A DNA stretch of 41,579 bases from the NCBI GenBank assembly GCA_022709755.1, contig JAKLIF010000009.1, forward strand, positions 74,694 through 116,272. Direction: 5' to 3'. A model generated the notes under the pieces. The model made no database searches and had not been told where the DNA came from. It saw nothing but the letters and a program-made list of their open reading frames with translations. Of this stretch, positions 17,080 through 24,596 are shown one piece after another (the first letter of the stretch is position 1; the number at the start of each line of letters is the position of its first letter). The position numbers were made by a program, and so were the translations under genes. The DNA comes from Elusimicrobiota bacterium. Lineage in GTDB: Bacteria; Elusimicrobiota; Elusimicrobia; FEN-1173; JAKLIF01.

Positions 17080-17154
17080 TGGTGGGCGGTAGAGGATTCG
17101 AACCTCTGACCCCTGCCTTGTAAGGGCAATGCTCTGCCGCTGAGCTAACCGCCC
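17080..17154 (-). tRNA. tRNA-Val (TAC)
   Basis: The minus strand gives acceptor GGGCGGT/ACCGCCC, D arm GCTCAGCGGCAGAGC, anticodon loop CTTACAA (anticodon TAC), T arm GAGGTTCGAATCCTC, discriminator A and encoded CCA (17080-17082). It is first in a two-tRNA cluster with tRNA-Asp. Confidence 0.97.
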
Positions 17155-17165
17155 GAATGCCGTTG

Positions 17166-17171
17166 ATTATA
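17166..17171 (-). promoter_or_regulatory. Candidate -10 box for the tRNA-Val/tRNA-Asp cluster
   Basis: A perfect TATAAT on the minus strand ends 11 bp before the first base of tRNA-Val, in an AT-rich stretch (17155-17279). No good -35 is seen at standard spacing; a TTGACA occurs further upstream but too far away for this box. The remaining intergenic bases hold no other feature I can support. Confidence 0.4.
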
Positions 17172-17279
17172 TTACATTTATTAAAATTTAACTTTTCTAA
17201 GTAAAAACCTTTACCGACACCAATAACGACATAAAAACACTGTCAATATCAAATTTCGCCCCCCTTCGCCTACAATTGT

Positions 17280-17903
17280 TTATATTAAAGAATCCCGTTT
17301 ATGTTTATCCATCTGATCCAAGAGCACTAATCCTAATTTTGCGTAATTCAAACAACGACTAGCATAATCTTCATCATAATTCGATTTTCCATTATGCAAT
17401 ATTGCGTTTCTCGGCCAGAACAGTTTCTCCTTAAAATCAGTATGTATTTTGTCTATCGACAAGCTTGGAAATCCTTTCAATATATCAATCAAATCACTTC
17501 GTGATTTTATGAATTCCGTCATTCCTGTCGGGAACATCAACTTTGACACCTCTGTGATTTTTGTTTCTATATCGCTATATCTTCTCAAATAAACTTCGAC
17601 TGCCTTATCGTCAAAAAAATAACCTTCTTTTGATTCGCCGATTCTAACCCATTTTTTAAACAATCGGGACATTTCGCACTCAAACGCCATTGCCGCCAAC
17701 ACTATTGTCATCGAATAATCCCTCATGGTAAGGAACTCATAAATTGCCCTTGCCATAATTTTACTTCCTATCATTAATGCTATTGATCCCGATGTGGTTA
17801 TCCCGCAATCACACTTAAAATCAATTGATGTATTCTCCGCCTCAATAAATGTTGTTATTTCTTTGCCGCATTTTTCACACGGGAGCTTATATGGGATTTT
17901 CAT
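17280..17903 (-). CDS. Zinc-ribbon protein with HEPN-like RxxxxH motif
   Basis: This 207-residue protein has an N-terminal zinc-ribbon-like set of cysteines (C9, C12, C31, C33) and a helical body. Near the C terminus WPRNAILHNG (R165, H170) matches the Rx4-6H signature of HEPN domains, many of which are RNases in toxin-antitoxin, CRISPR-linked or abortive-infection systems. The gene is much richer in A and T than every neighbour and uses many AT-ending codons, which suggests recent horizontal gain beside the tRNA cluster. It starts 19 bp after the glycosyltransferase stop on the same strand, and no partner antitoxin is visible. An alternative is a harmless helical-bundle protein; the HEPN call rests on one motif and overall helix content. 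Confidence 0.75.
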   Translation of the reverse strand: MKIPYKLPCEKCGKEITTFIEAENTSIDFKCDCGITTSGSIALMIGSKIMARAIYEFLTMRDYSMTIVLAAMAFECEMSRLFKKWVRIGESKEGYFFDDKAVEVYLRRYSDIETKITEVSKLMFPTGMTEFIKSRSDLIDILKGFPSLSIDKIHTDFKEKLFWPRNAILHNGKSNYDEDYASRCLNYAKLGLVLLDQMDKHKRDSLI

Positions 17904-17922
17904 CTTTTATTTTTTCCACCGA

Positions 17923-19506
17923 TCACATCGACAATTTCAGAACCTCGAACGTGGGGGTTCCATCCCGATTCACGAATATCTTCGCAATCCTCTTCTTCTT
18001 GTATTCACGACACGCTCTCTCGATAAACGCGGACTCCTCCGCCTCATACTGCAACGTGCGGACGAGATAAAGTAGTCTCGGGGCACTCCCGGGCCATGAG
18101 GCCGGCCATTCCATCGGATAGTCGGGATACCCAATGACCGAGCCCCGCAGAAAGATCAGATTCCATTCAAGGGGGCCCGGACACATGACAATCTCCCCCT
18201 CCCGCCCCGGCGGACACTCCCGATGCAGCCAATCCGATATTTCATACAGGGAATCCGTGAAACGGGCGGAGGGCCCCATCGACTTGAGGACATACAGATG
18301 TGCCGCCAGAGAACTCGCCTCCCAGAACAAGAACGCCGAGAGCACTCCCGTAAAGACATACCTCGCTGTCTTTTTCGACAAAAAATGTTTTTGACAGGTC
18401 CCCAAGGCGATCGCCATCACCATCTGCGGCAAGGGGTAAAATACGAAGATATGGTGCGCGGCGGCCTTGTGGGTATTGATCATGAAAAGGAACATGCTCG
18501 CGAACAGGAGCAACAACCACGATAACGCGCCCCGATCTTCGCTTCTCCTAAAAAACGCCCAACCGACACAAAACAAAAAACAGCCATAGAACACGACAGG
18601 ATATGCCCCATTCGTCATCGAACAATCATGCGCGGCCAACTGCATCCGGCAAAATATCTCCCCCGACAGCATCTTCCCGTAATTGACGATGGATTCGACC
18701 TGATGATTGACTTGGATCCCCACATGCCGGTCGATCATGTGCGTCAGGCTCGGCGAGAGCAACTCCGTCTTCAGGATGAGGATCAGGAAGGGGCCCAGTA
18801 ATAATGTCGCACAGGCGGCGAGTCGTACATAAAAACGCCGGCCCCCACTCCCCGGATACACACCCAGTTCCTTCCCCCACACCAGCGTGCTGACGCCGAG
18901 CGCGGCCACAAACCACAGGAACCAGATTCGGGTCATAATCCCGACCCCGATCAACAGGAAAGCGACACACAAATACACATACCTCTTGGTTTTCGCCCAG
19001 CGGTTCACACAAAGGAGAGTCCCCACGGAGAACAGGGTCATCCAGGACACATGGTAATTACCGGACTTGACACCCAGCACATAAGACGGATGGATCGCCG
19101 ACAGGAACAATGTCCAGCGGGCGATTCGGGCGCCGAACAGGTCTTTCATGAAGACATAGGAGAGGAGAAGAGTCCCGGCTCCGATAATCTTGGGCCACAA
19201 ACGGACGAAATCCCATGAGGGTCCGAAAAGATAGACGAACGGCATCATCAGATACGATGTGGCATGTCCGTGATAGAGCGGAAAATCGAACATTTCCGGA
19301 GGAAACACCCCCATCCGGATATCGTGAATCCACCGGACGGCAAACATCTCGTCGGCCACGCTCTCAAAAATCAACCCGGGGGAACCATAGGCGATCAACG
19401 TCAAGGCGAAGAACCCCGACACGCAGGCCAAAACGAACAACCATTCAGAGACGACGCCCCTGCGCTGTTCAGTCATCACAGCATCCATCCCTCTCCAACG
19501 AGCCAT
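17923..19506 (-). CDS. GT-C fold membrane glycosyltransferase (GT39/ArnT-like)
   Basis: This 527-residue protein has an N-terminal membrane helix (about 20-42), then a first periplasmic loop with the acidic pair ESVADEMFAVRW typical of GT-C enzymes, and about ten more hydrophobic segments up to residue ~400. A soluble C-terminal part of ~120 residues follows. GT-C enzymes take sugars from polyprenyl-phosphate donors and glycosylate lipids or proteins on the outer face of the membrane. The exact donor and acceptor are unknown. ATG at 19506, or in-frame ATGs 18 or 30 bp later, could start it. The upstream 165 bp are shared with the divergent tRNA-Lys. Confidence 0.85.
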   Translation of the reverse strand: MARWRGMDAVMTEQRRGVVSEWLFVLACVSGFFALTLIAYGSPGLIFESVADEMFAVRWIHDIRMGVFPPEMFDFPLYHGHATSYLMMPFVYLFGPSWDFVRLWPKIIGAGTLLLSYVFMKDLFGARIARWTLFLSAIHPSYVLGVKSGNYHVSWMTLFSVGTLLCVNRWAKTKRYVYLCVAFLLIGVGIMTRIWFLWFVAALGVSTLVWGKELGVYPGSGGRRFYVRLAACATLLLGPFLILILKTELLSPSLTHMIDRHVGIQVNHQVESIVNYGKMLSGEIFCRMQLAAHDCSMTNGAYPVVFYGCFLFCVGWAFFRRSEDRGALSWLLLLFASMFLFMINTHKAAAHHIFVFYPLPQMVMAIALGTCQKHFLSKKTARYVFTGVLSAFLFWEASSLAAHLYVLKSMGPSARFTDSLYEISDWLHRECPPGREGEIVMCPGPLEWNLIFLRGSVIGYPDYPMEWPASWPGSAPRLLYLVRTLQYEAEESAFIERACREYKKKRIAKIFVNRDGTPTFEVLKLSM

Positions 19507-19604
19507 AGATCATGCTTTCATTCTATCACCTTTTTATTCGAAAAATGCGACATCCAGACCGGCATCGCCCTCCTTTCATCTTTTATCTGGCCACAAATTA
19601 AATA

Positions 19605-19613
19605 TGATATAAT
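19605..19613 (+). promoter_or_regulatory. Candidate extended -10 promoter for tRNA-Lys
   Basis: TGATATAAT is a perfect TATAAT with a TGn extension, about 59 bp before tRNA-Lys. No convincing -35 hexamer is seen 17 bp upstream, which an extended -10 can tolerate. Apart from this I see nothing in 19507-19671. Confidence 0.45.
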
Positions 19614-19671
19614 CGAGCGCTGTTGATTTCTATTCGATATCCGGTTCCATCGAGGTCGACAGAGATTGAGC

Positions 19672-19745
19672 GGGTCCGTAGCTCAGCCCGGTAGAGCATC
19701 CGCCTTTTAAGCGGGTGGCCGAGGGTTCAAATCCCTCCGGACCCA
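19672..19745 (+). tRNA. tRNA-Lys (TTT)
   Basis: Cloverleaf with acceptor GGGTCCG/CGGACCC, D arm GCTCAGCCCGGTAGAGC, anticodon loop CTTTTAA (anticodon TTT), T arm GAGGGTTCAAATCCCTC and discriminator A. The next bases are CAT, so CCA is not encoded, unlike the other three tRNAs here. Endonuclease V starts 16 bp downstream. Confidence 0.97.
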
Positions 19746-19761
19746 CATTTTCCCCCTCTCC

Positions 19762-20454
19762 ATGAAAATCAGGAATCTCCATCGTTGGAACGTCAGCCCT
19801 GCCGACGCCGTTCAAATCCAGAAATATCTCGTCCGCCGACTCTCCCTCGCCTACAAACACCGCCCCGTCCGCCTCATTGCCGGAGCCGACATCGCTTTCT
19901 GTTCCCCGCGCAGGGCGGTGGCGGGAGTGATCCTCTTCGAATATCCCTCATGGCGGGTCGTCGAGCATCGGTCAACCCGCGCCCGGATCTCGTTCCCCTA
20001 TATCCCGGGGTTATTATCGTTCCGGGAAGCGCCGTTGCTCTTGAAAACATTCCAGAAACTCCGCCGGACCCCCGATATCGTCTTCGTGGACGGCCACGGG
20101 ATCGCGCATCCCCGTGGTATCGGATTGGCCTCCCATCTGGGCCTCTTCCTCGACAGGCCGACGATCGGGTGCGCCAAGTCCCGTTTGATCGGCGACTATC
20201 CGGATCCACCCGGACGGGCGGGAGGATGTTCCTGGCTGACGTATCGCGGGGCGACCGTCGGCGCGGCTCTCCGGACGAAGAAGGACTGCCGGCCGGTTTT
20301 CGTGTCGCCGGGACACCGGATCGACCTTCCCGCCGCCGTCGAGCTGACGAGGCACTGTCTGGATGGACACCGGGTCCCCCTCCCGACCCGACAAGCCGAC
20401 CGATGGGTCGGGGAACTCTCCTCCCCTTCCCCCGCCTCTCAAAAGGTACAATAA
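19762..20454 (+). CDS. nfi: Endonuclease V
   Basis: This 230-residue protein is deoxyinosine 3' endonuclease, which nicks DNA (or RNA) one base 3' of inosine during repair of deaminated adenine. The active-site residues line up one to one with the numbering I recall for the Thermotoga maritima enzyme: D43 (AGADIAF), Y80 (FPYIPGLLSFRE), E89, D110 (FVDGHGIAHPRGIGLASHLG) and K139 (GCAKSRL). Length is normal. It starts 16 bp after tRNA-Lys and ends 6 bp before the YcaO gene, so the three may share a transcript. Confidence 0.97.
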   Translation: MKIRNLHRWNVSPADAVQIQKYLVRRLSLAYKHRPVRLIAGADIAFCSPRRAVAGVILFEYPSWRVVEHRSTRARISFPYIPGLLSFREAPLLLKTFQKLRRTPDIVFVDGHGIAHPRGIGLASHLGLFLDRPTIGCAKSRLIGDYPDPPGRAGGCSWLTYRGATVGAALRTKKDCRPVFVSPGHRIDLPAAVELTRHCLDGHRVPLPTRQADRWVGELSSPSPASQKVQ

Positions 20455-20460
20455 TCCTCT

Positions 20461-22224
20461 ATGCTGACGAAAATCTGGGACCGATCCCTGGGCGAGAAGA
20501 CCTACAACCGTTACAAGTGTGCGCCCCCATCCAGCACCCTTCGCCGACTGCAGGCAGGACTGTCAAGACGTTTCCGGAAAAAGGGTTTCCGCGTCGAGAC
20601 GATCTTCAAGCGCATCGGACAGATCCATTCCTGCCGCACCCAGTTGAAGACCCGTTCATTCACCCTGTTCTCAAACGGCAAAGGGACCTCGAGACGATTG
20701 GCCCTGGTCAGCGCCTATGCCGAATTGATCGAGCGCCTGGGACGTCATGAAGCGCTGAACGACCCGCAACAGTTGACCACTCCTCGGAGCGTTCGGCCCC
20801 GGACGGCCATCCACCTGGCGGACCTGTTGAGGAAGTATCGTCTTTCCCCTCGGGGACTCTCTCTCCTCCTCCGTCATCTCGGACCGAACGATGTCTGGCT
20901 TCCGGGACTCTCCCTCCCCGACAACCGATGGGTCGGCATCCCCTATCGCCACACCAATGCGATATCCAGTTCCAACGGGCTCGCCGCGGGGAACACCTAC
21001 TCCGAGGCGATCGTACAGGCCTTTTGTGAAATCTTTGAAAGACACGCCATGGCCAAAGCCCTCCGCGAGGGACGGCCGCTCCCCACCATCGACCCCCGGT
21101 CCATTCCGGACCGGCGGATCCGCCGGCAACTTGATTATTTCAGGAGCAAAAACATCAAAGTGACCATCAAAGACATCTCTTTCGACAACCGATGGCCCTG
21201 CGCCTGTGTCATCCTGGAGAACCTCTCCCTCAAGGACACGCCCGACACCTTCCTGAAATGTTGGCATTACAAACGCGTCCGGGTCGGTTCCCACTTCGAC
21301 CTGACGGAAGCGATTTCACGGTGTCTCACGGAGATCGTCCAAGGGACCGATGAAACGGAATATCTGCTCGGGCTGGCCGACCCCATGAACCGCCTCCGGT
21401 CCACGATCATGGATCATTGGTTCATCGGGATCATGGGAGGGAAACCGCGGGACCTGGTGGGCCGCAATCCGACGGCCACCCACCGTAACTACCTTTACAC
21501 GGAACGATCCGCCTTGCTTGAAAAACCGGGGCCGGTCATCCAGTTCTCCGATCTGAGATCATTCCGATACGGCAACTGTTGCGACGAACTCGCCGAGATC
21601 AGGAAGATCCTCGTCCGAGAGGGGTGGGACGCGTACGTCATCGATCTGAGCGACCGCCGGATCGGATTCCCGGCCGTCTGTGTCATCGTCCCGAACGTAT
21701 CCGACCTCCTCGACTTCTATATCGCCCCGCAAAAGCAGCGGGCGGCGGCCGTCTTGAATCCACTCCTCCGGATCCAAAAGAGCCGGTCCCTTTCCCCGAA
21801 ACTATGGGGAATCCGATCCTTCTCGTCCGCCCGGCCCCAAGATTGGCGAGACCAGGCCCGGCGGCTTGAGACCGCTCTTCGAGACCGTTTCTCCTGTCAC
21901 CTTGAGTTCGATGCGAAGGAACACCGGACACTCTTCCTCATCACCCTGTCCTATTTCCTGGGGAATCGCCGGCCGAAGGCCCTGGACTACCTGACGTTGC
22001 TGGATCGGTTGGCCCCCTTCAACCCCCTTTACTCCGAAATGGCCGGGCTGGCCCGACGTAAAAACATGTCGCCGTCGGAGGCCTGGAGGAGGATCAGAAC
22101 CCATAAGCAGATCACGGACTATTTCGGCCGACGCTGGGAAGACAATCCTCTCAGATCCCCGGGGTTTGACGCCCCGCTCAAGCGGGTGGAACTGAAGGAT
22201 CAGGTCTTTTACTCAAATCTCTGA
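20461..22224 (+). CDS. YcaO-domain ATP-dependent cyclodehydratase-family protein
   Basis: This 587-residue protein has the YcaO ATP-binding signatures: RRLALVSAYAELIERLGRH (78-96), the GNTYSEAIVQAFCEIFERHA block (about 180-200) and DLTEAISRCLTEIVQG. YcaO enzymes use ATP to activate peptide amide oxygens, making azolines, amidines or thioamides; the E. coli protein is tied to methylthiolation of ribosomal protein S12. Length is close to E. coli YcaO, and a helical C-terminal part (RRPKALDYLTLLDRLAPFNP and on) also recalls it. The C terminus (DQVFYSNL) lacks the PxPxP tail common in azoline-forming YcaOs. No TfuA or E1-like partner and no precursor peptide is adjacent. It follows endonuclease V by 6 bp. 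Confidence 0.92.
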   Translation: MLTKIWDRSLGEKTYNRYKCAPPSSTLRRLQAGLSRRFRKKGFRVETIFKRIGQIHSCRTQLKTRSFTLFSNGKGTSRRLALVSAYAELIERLGRHEALNDPQQLTTPRSVRPRTAIHLADLLRKYRLSPRGLSLLLRHLGPNDVWLPGLSLPDNRWVGIPYRHTNAISSSNGLAAGNTYSEAIVQAFCEIFERHAMAKALREGRPLPTIDPRSIPDRRIRRQLDYFRSKNIKVTIKDISFDNRWPCACVILENLSLKDTPDTFLKCWHYKRVRVGSHFDLTEAISRCLTEIVQGTDETEYLLGLADPMNRLRSTIMDHWFIGIMGGKPRDLVGRNPTATHRNYLYTERSALLEKPGPVIQFSDLRSFRYGNCCDELAEIRKILVREGWDAYVIDLSDRRIGFPAVCVIVPNVSDLLDFYIAPQKQRAAAVLNPLLRIQKSRSLSPKLWGIRSFSSARPQDWRDQARRLETALRDRFSCHLEFDAKEHRTLFLITLSYFLGNRRPKALDYLTLLDRLAPFNPLYSEMAGLARRKNMSPSEAWRRIRTHKQITDYFGRRWEDNPLRSPGFDAPLKRVELKDQVFYSNL

Positions 22225-22262
22225 CCCATCCGCGCATCTGATCATTCCCGATTCTATTAAAA

Positions 22263-22293
22263 ACTGCTAAAATCAATCCCTTGATTCAGCAGT
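22263..22293. other. Two-part hairpin between YcaO gene and tRNA-Glu
   Basis: ACTGCT (22263-22268) pairs with AGCAGT (22288-22293), and AATCAA (22271-22276) pairs with TTGATT (22281-22286) around a TCCC loop, with a 2-by-1 internal loop between them. There is no T run after it, so it is not a standard intrinsic terminator. It may be a processing or rho-linked signal, or a protein-binding palindrome. Confidence 0.45.
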
Positions 22294-22316
22294 CCGGCTA
22301 TTTCAATGAATCCAAC

Positions 22317-22391
22317 GTCCCCATCGACTAGGGGTTAGGTCACAGCCCTTTCAAGGCTGTAGCAGGGGTTCAAATCCCCTTGGGGACGCCA
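22317..22391 (+). tRNA. tRNA-Glu (TTC)
   Basis: Cloverleaf with acceptor GTCCCCA/TGGGGAC, anticodon loop CTTTCAA (anticodon TTC), T arm AGGGGTTCAAATCCCCT, discriminator G and encoded CCA (22389-22391). Glutamyl-tRNA is the co-substrate of class I LanB enzymes, but this is likely just the housekeeping gene. Confidence 0.96.
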
Positions 22392-22501
22392 ATTTATCGG
22401 TATCTCGAGTGAAGCGGTTTGATTCGCGCTCACCCAGTTCGATCAGTCGACATCGGTCATCCCGGCGATCCATCAACGTCATTCTCACAACAACCAAATC
22501 C

Positions 22502-23218
22502 ATGTCCACGGACATATCCCTCATCATCCCCATCTACAACGAAGAGGAATTCCTATCGAAAACGCTGGATGCGTTCATCGACAAGGTCCTGCGCGCGTCC
22601 CTCGGCGCGGGCCTCTCCACCGAAATACTCTTCGTCGCCAACGGGTGCACGGACCACTCCTGTGAGGTCATCAAGAAGCGCGCCGTCCCCTCCAGCCTGA
22701 CGATCCGCGTCTTGCATTGCCCGCGCGCGGATTACGGACAGGCGGTCAAGACCGGGATCGAATCCGCCAACGGGATGTTCATCCTGAAGTTCGATTTCGA
22801 CTGGTGGGATGCGGATTTTTTCTACACGGCGGTCGACAAGATGAAATCGGGGACGAAGATCATCTTCGGAGGGAAGAAAGAAACCTTATGGCACGGAGAC
22901 CGGTCGTTTTTCCGACGGGCCATCACGCACGTCCGGCGCCGGCTCAACAAACGGCTGCTCGGCGGCGTCGAGATGGACCCCCAGGGGTTGATGGCGGGAC
23001 ACACGTCCGTCCTCAAGGACTTGTCCCGGCAGTGCCGCTTCGGCCGGGACCTCTACACGATCGAACTCCTGTTCAAAGCGCGCCAGGCCGGACTGTCCCC
23101 CCTCCAGATCCCCGTCCGCGTGAGGGACGTGCGCCCCGCCCGGACAAACATCCTCTGGAGAGGCGTTCTTTTCCTGTTGGATTCCACCCGTTTTTTTATA
23201 AAATACCGAAGCCGCTGA
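22502..23218 (+). CDS. GT2-family glycosyltransferase
   Basis: This protein of about 238 residues starts with the GT-A pattern [20 protein letters not shown] and continues with [35 protein letters not shown] and [13 protein letters not shown], where the DxD-like acidic motif has become DFD. These enzymes transfer sugar from a nucleotide-sugar, often to polyprenyl phosphate. ATG at 22502 places the first strand at the start; the frame extends upstream to a GTG at 22409 but those residues look non-coding. It lacks the membrane helices of dolichyl-phosphate mannosyltransferases. It could supply a lipid-linked sugar to the GT-C enzyme upstream, which is inference. Confidence 0.88.
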   Translation: MSTDISLIIPIYNEEEFLSKTLDAFIDKVLRASLGAGLSTEILFVANGCTDHSCEVIKKRAVPSSLTIRVLHCPRADYGQAVKTGIESANGMFILKFDFDWWDADFFYTAVDKMKSGTKIIFGGKKETLWHGDRSFFRRAITHVRRRLNKRLLGGVEMDPQGLMAGHTSVLKDLSRQCRFGRDLYTIELLFKARQAGLSPLQIPVRVRDVRPARTNILWRGVLFLLDSTRFFIKYRSR

Positions 23219-23249
23219 TTCGAAGCCATCGGATGAAAAGGAGCGTTTC

Positions 23250-24593
23250 ATGAACAAGGAAAAAGTCGTTCTCTCTCAAAAGGATATCCCGCAGGCCTGG
23301 TACAACGTCCTCCCCGATCTCCCCGAACCGTTACCGCCACCGCTCCATCCGGCGACAGGCAAACCCCTGACCCCGGCGGACCTGGCCCCTCTTTTCCCGA
23401 TGTCGCTGATCCAGCAGGAATTGAGCCCGAAGCGATGGATCGACGTCCCGCCGGAAGTCCTGGACGTCTACAAGATCTGGCGTCCGACCCCCCTCCATCG
23501 CGCCGTCCATCTCGAGAAAGCGATCAAGACCAACTGCCGGATCTATTATAAGAACGAGAGTCTGAGCCCGGCGGGAAGCCACAAGCTGAACACGGCCATC
23601 GCCCAGGCCTTCTTCAACAAACAGGAAGGAGTGGAACGTCTCTGCACGGAGACCGGGGCCGGCCAATGGGGCTCTTCCCTGGCCTTCGCCTGCCACCTCA
23701 TGGGATTGAAATGCACGATCTACATGGTGAAGGTGAGCTACCACCAGAAACCCTACCGGAAATCCCTCATGCATGTCTGGGGAGCCGAAGTCCATCCGTC
23801 ACCGACCAACCTCACGAAGGCCGGGCAGTCCATCCTCCAAAAGTTTCCGGATTCGCCGGGAAGCCTGGGGATCGCCATTTCGGAAGCCGTGGAAGACGCC
23901 GCCACACACGAGAACGCCAAATATGCGCTCGGGAGCGTGTTGAACCACGTGCTGCTCCATCAAACGGTCATCGGATTGGAAACGAAGAAACAGCTGGAAA
24001 TGATCGGAGAGAAGCCGGACACGCTGATCGGCTGCGTCGGGGGCGGCAGCAACTTCGGAGGGTTCGTCATCCCGTTCGTCCCTGAAAAACTCAAAGGGAA
24101 GGACATCCGCATGGTGGCCGTCGAACCGACCTCCTGCCCCAGTTTCACCAAAGGGCTCTACACCTACGATTACGGTGACACGGCGAAACTATCCCCGCTG
24201 GTCAAGATGTACACGCTGGGCCACAGCTTCATTCCACCGGGCATCCATGCGGGCGGGCTGAGATACCACGGGGCTTCCCCCATCATCTCGCTGTTGGTCA
24301 AGCGGGGCCTGGCCGAAGCGAAGGCCTATCCGCAGAATCCCGTCTTCGAAGCGGGGATATTGTTCTCCAAAACAGAGGGATTCCTTCCGGCGCCGGAGAC
24401 CTCGCACGCCATCAAGTGCGCCATCGACGAGGCCAAGAAGAACGACGGGAAATGCATCGTGTTCAACTACAGCGGCCACGGGCATTTCGACTTATCCGCC
24501 TACGATGCCTACCTCGATAAAAAATTGGAAGACTTCGAGTATCCCGCGGAAAACGTCAAGGAAGCCCTTCGGGACCTGCCGACGTTCGACTGA
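23250..24593 (+). CDS. trpB2: Tryptophan synthase beta chain, TrpB2 type
   Basis: This 447-residue PLP enzyme condenses indole with L-serine to make tryptophan. It is the long TrpB2 form, with the N-terminal stretch [18 protein letters not shown]. The catalytic lysine is K112 in [11 protein letters not shown], and the phosphate-binding glycine loop is [26 protein letters not shown] is also diagnostic. TrpB2 proteins can work without TrpA, using free indole or indole salvage; no trpA is in the window. A clear AAGGAG (23238-23243) stands 6 bp before ATG at 23250. The gene converges on addA with only 3 bp between stop codons and no visible terminator. Confidence 0.96.
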   Translation: MNKEKVVLSQKDIPQAWYNVLPDLPEPLPPPLHPATGKPLTPADLAPLFPMSLIQQELSPKRWIDVPPEVLDVYKIWRPTPLHRAVHLEKAIKTNCRIYYKNESLSPAGSHKLNTAIAQAFFNKQEGVERLCTETGAGQWGSSLAFACHLMGLKCTIYMVKVSYHQKPYRKSLMHVWGAEVHPSPTNLTKAGQSILQKFPDSPGSLGIAISEAVEDAATHENAKYALGSVLNHVLLHQTVIGLETKKQLEMIGEKPDTLIGCVGGGSNFGGFVIPFVPEKLKGKDIRMVAVEPTSCPSFTKGLYTYDYGDTAKLSPLVKMYTLGHSFIPPGIHAGGLRYHGASPIISLLVKRGLAEAKAYPQNPVFEAGILFSKTEGFLPAPETSHAIKCAIDEAKKNDGKCIVFNYSGHGHFDLSAYDAYLDKKLEDFEYPAENVKEALRDLPTFD

Positions 24594-24596
24594 CCG

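Noticed and set aside
24594-24596. Terminator between the converging trpB2 and addA
   Set aside because: Only 3 bp separate the stops and no hairpin with a T run is visible on either side.
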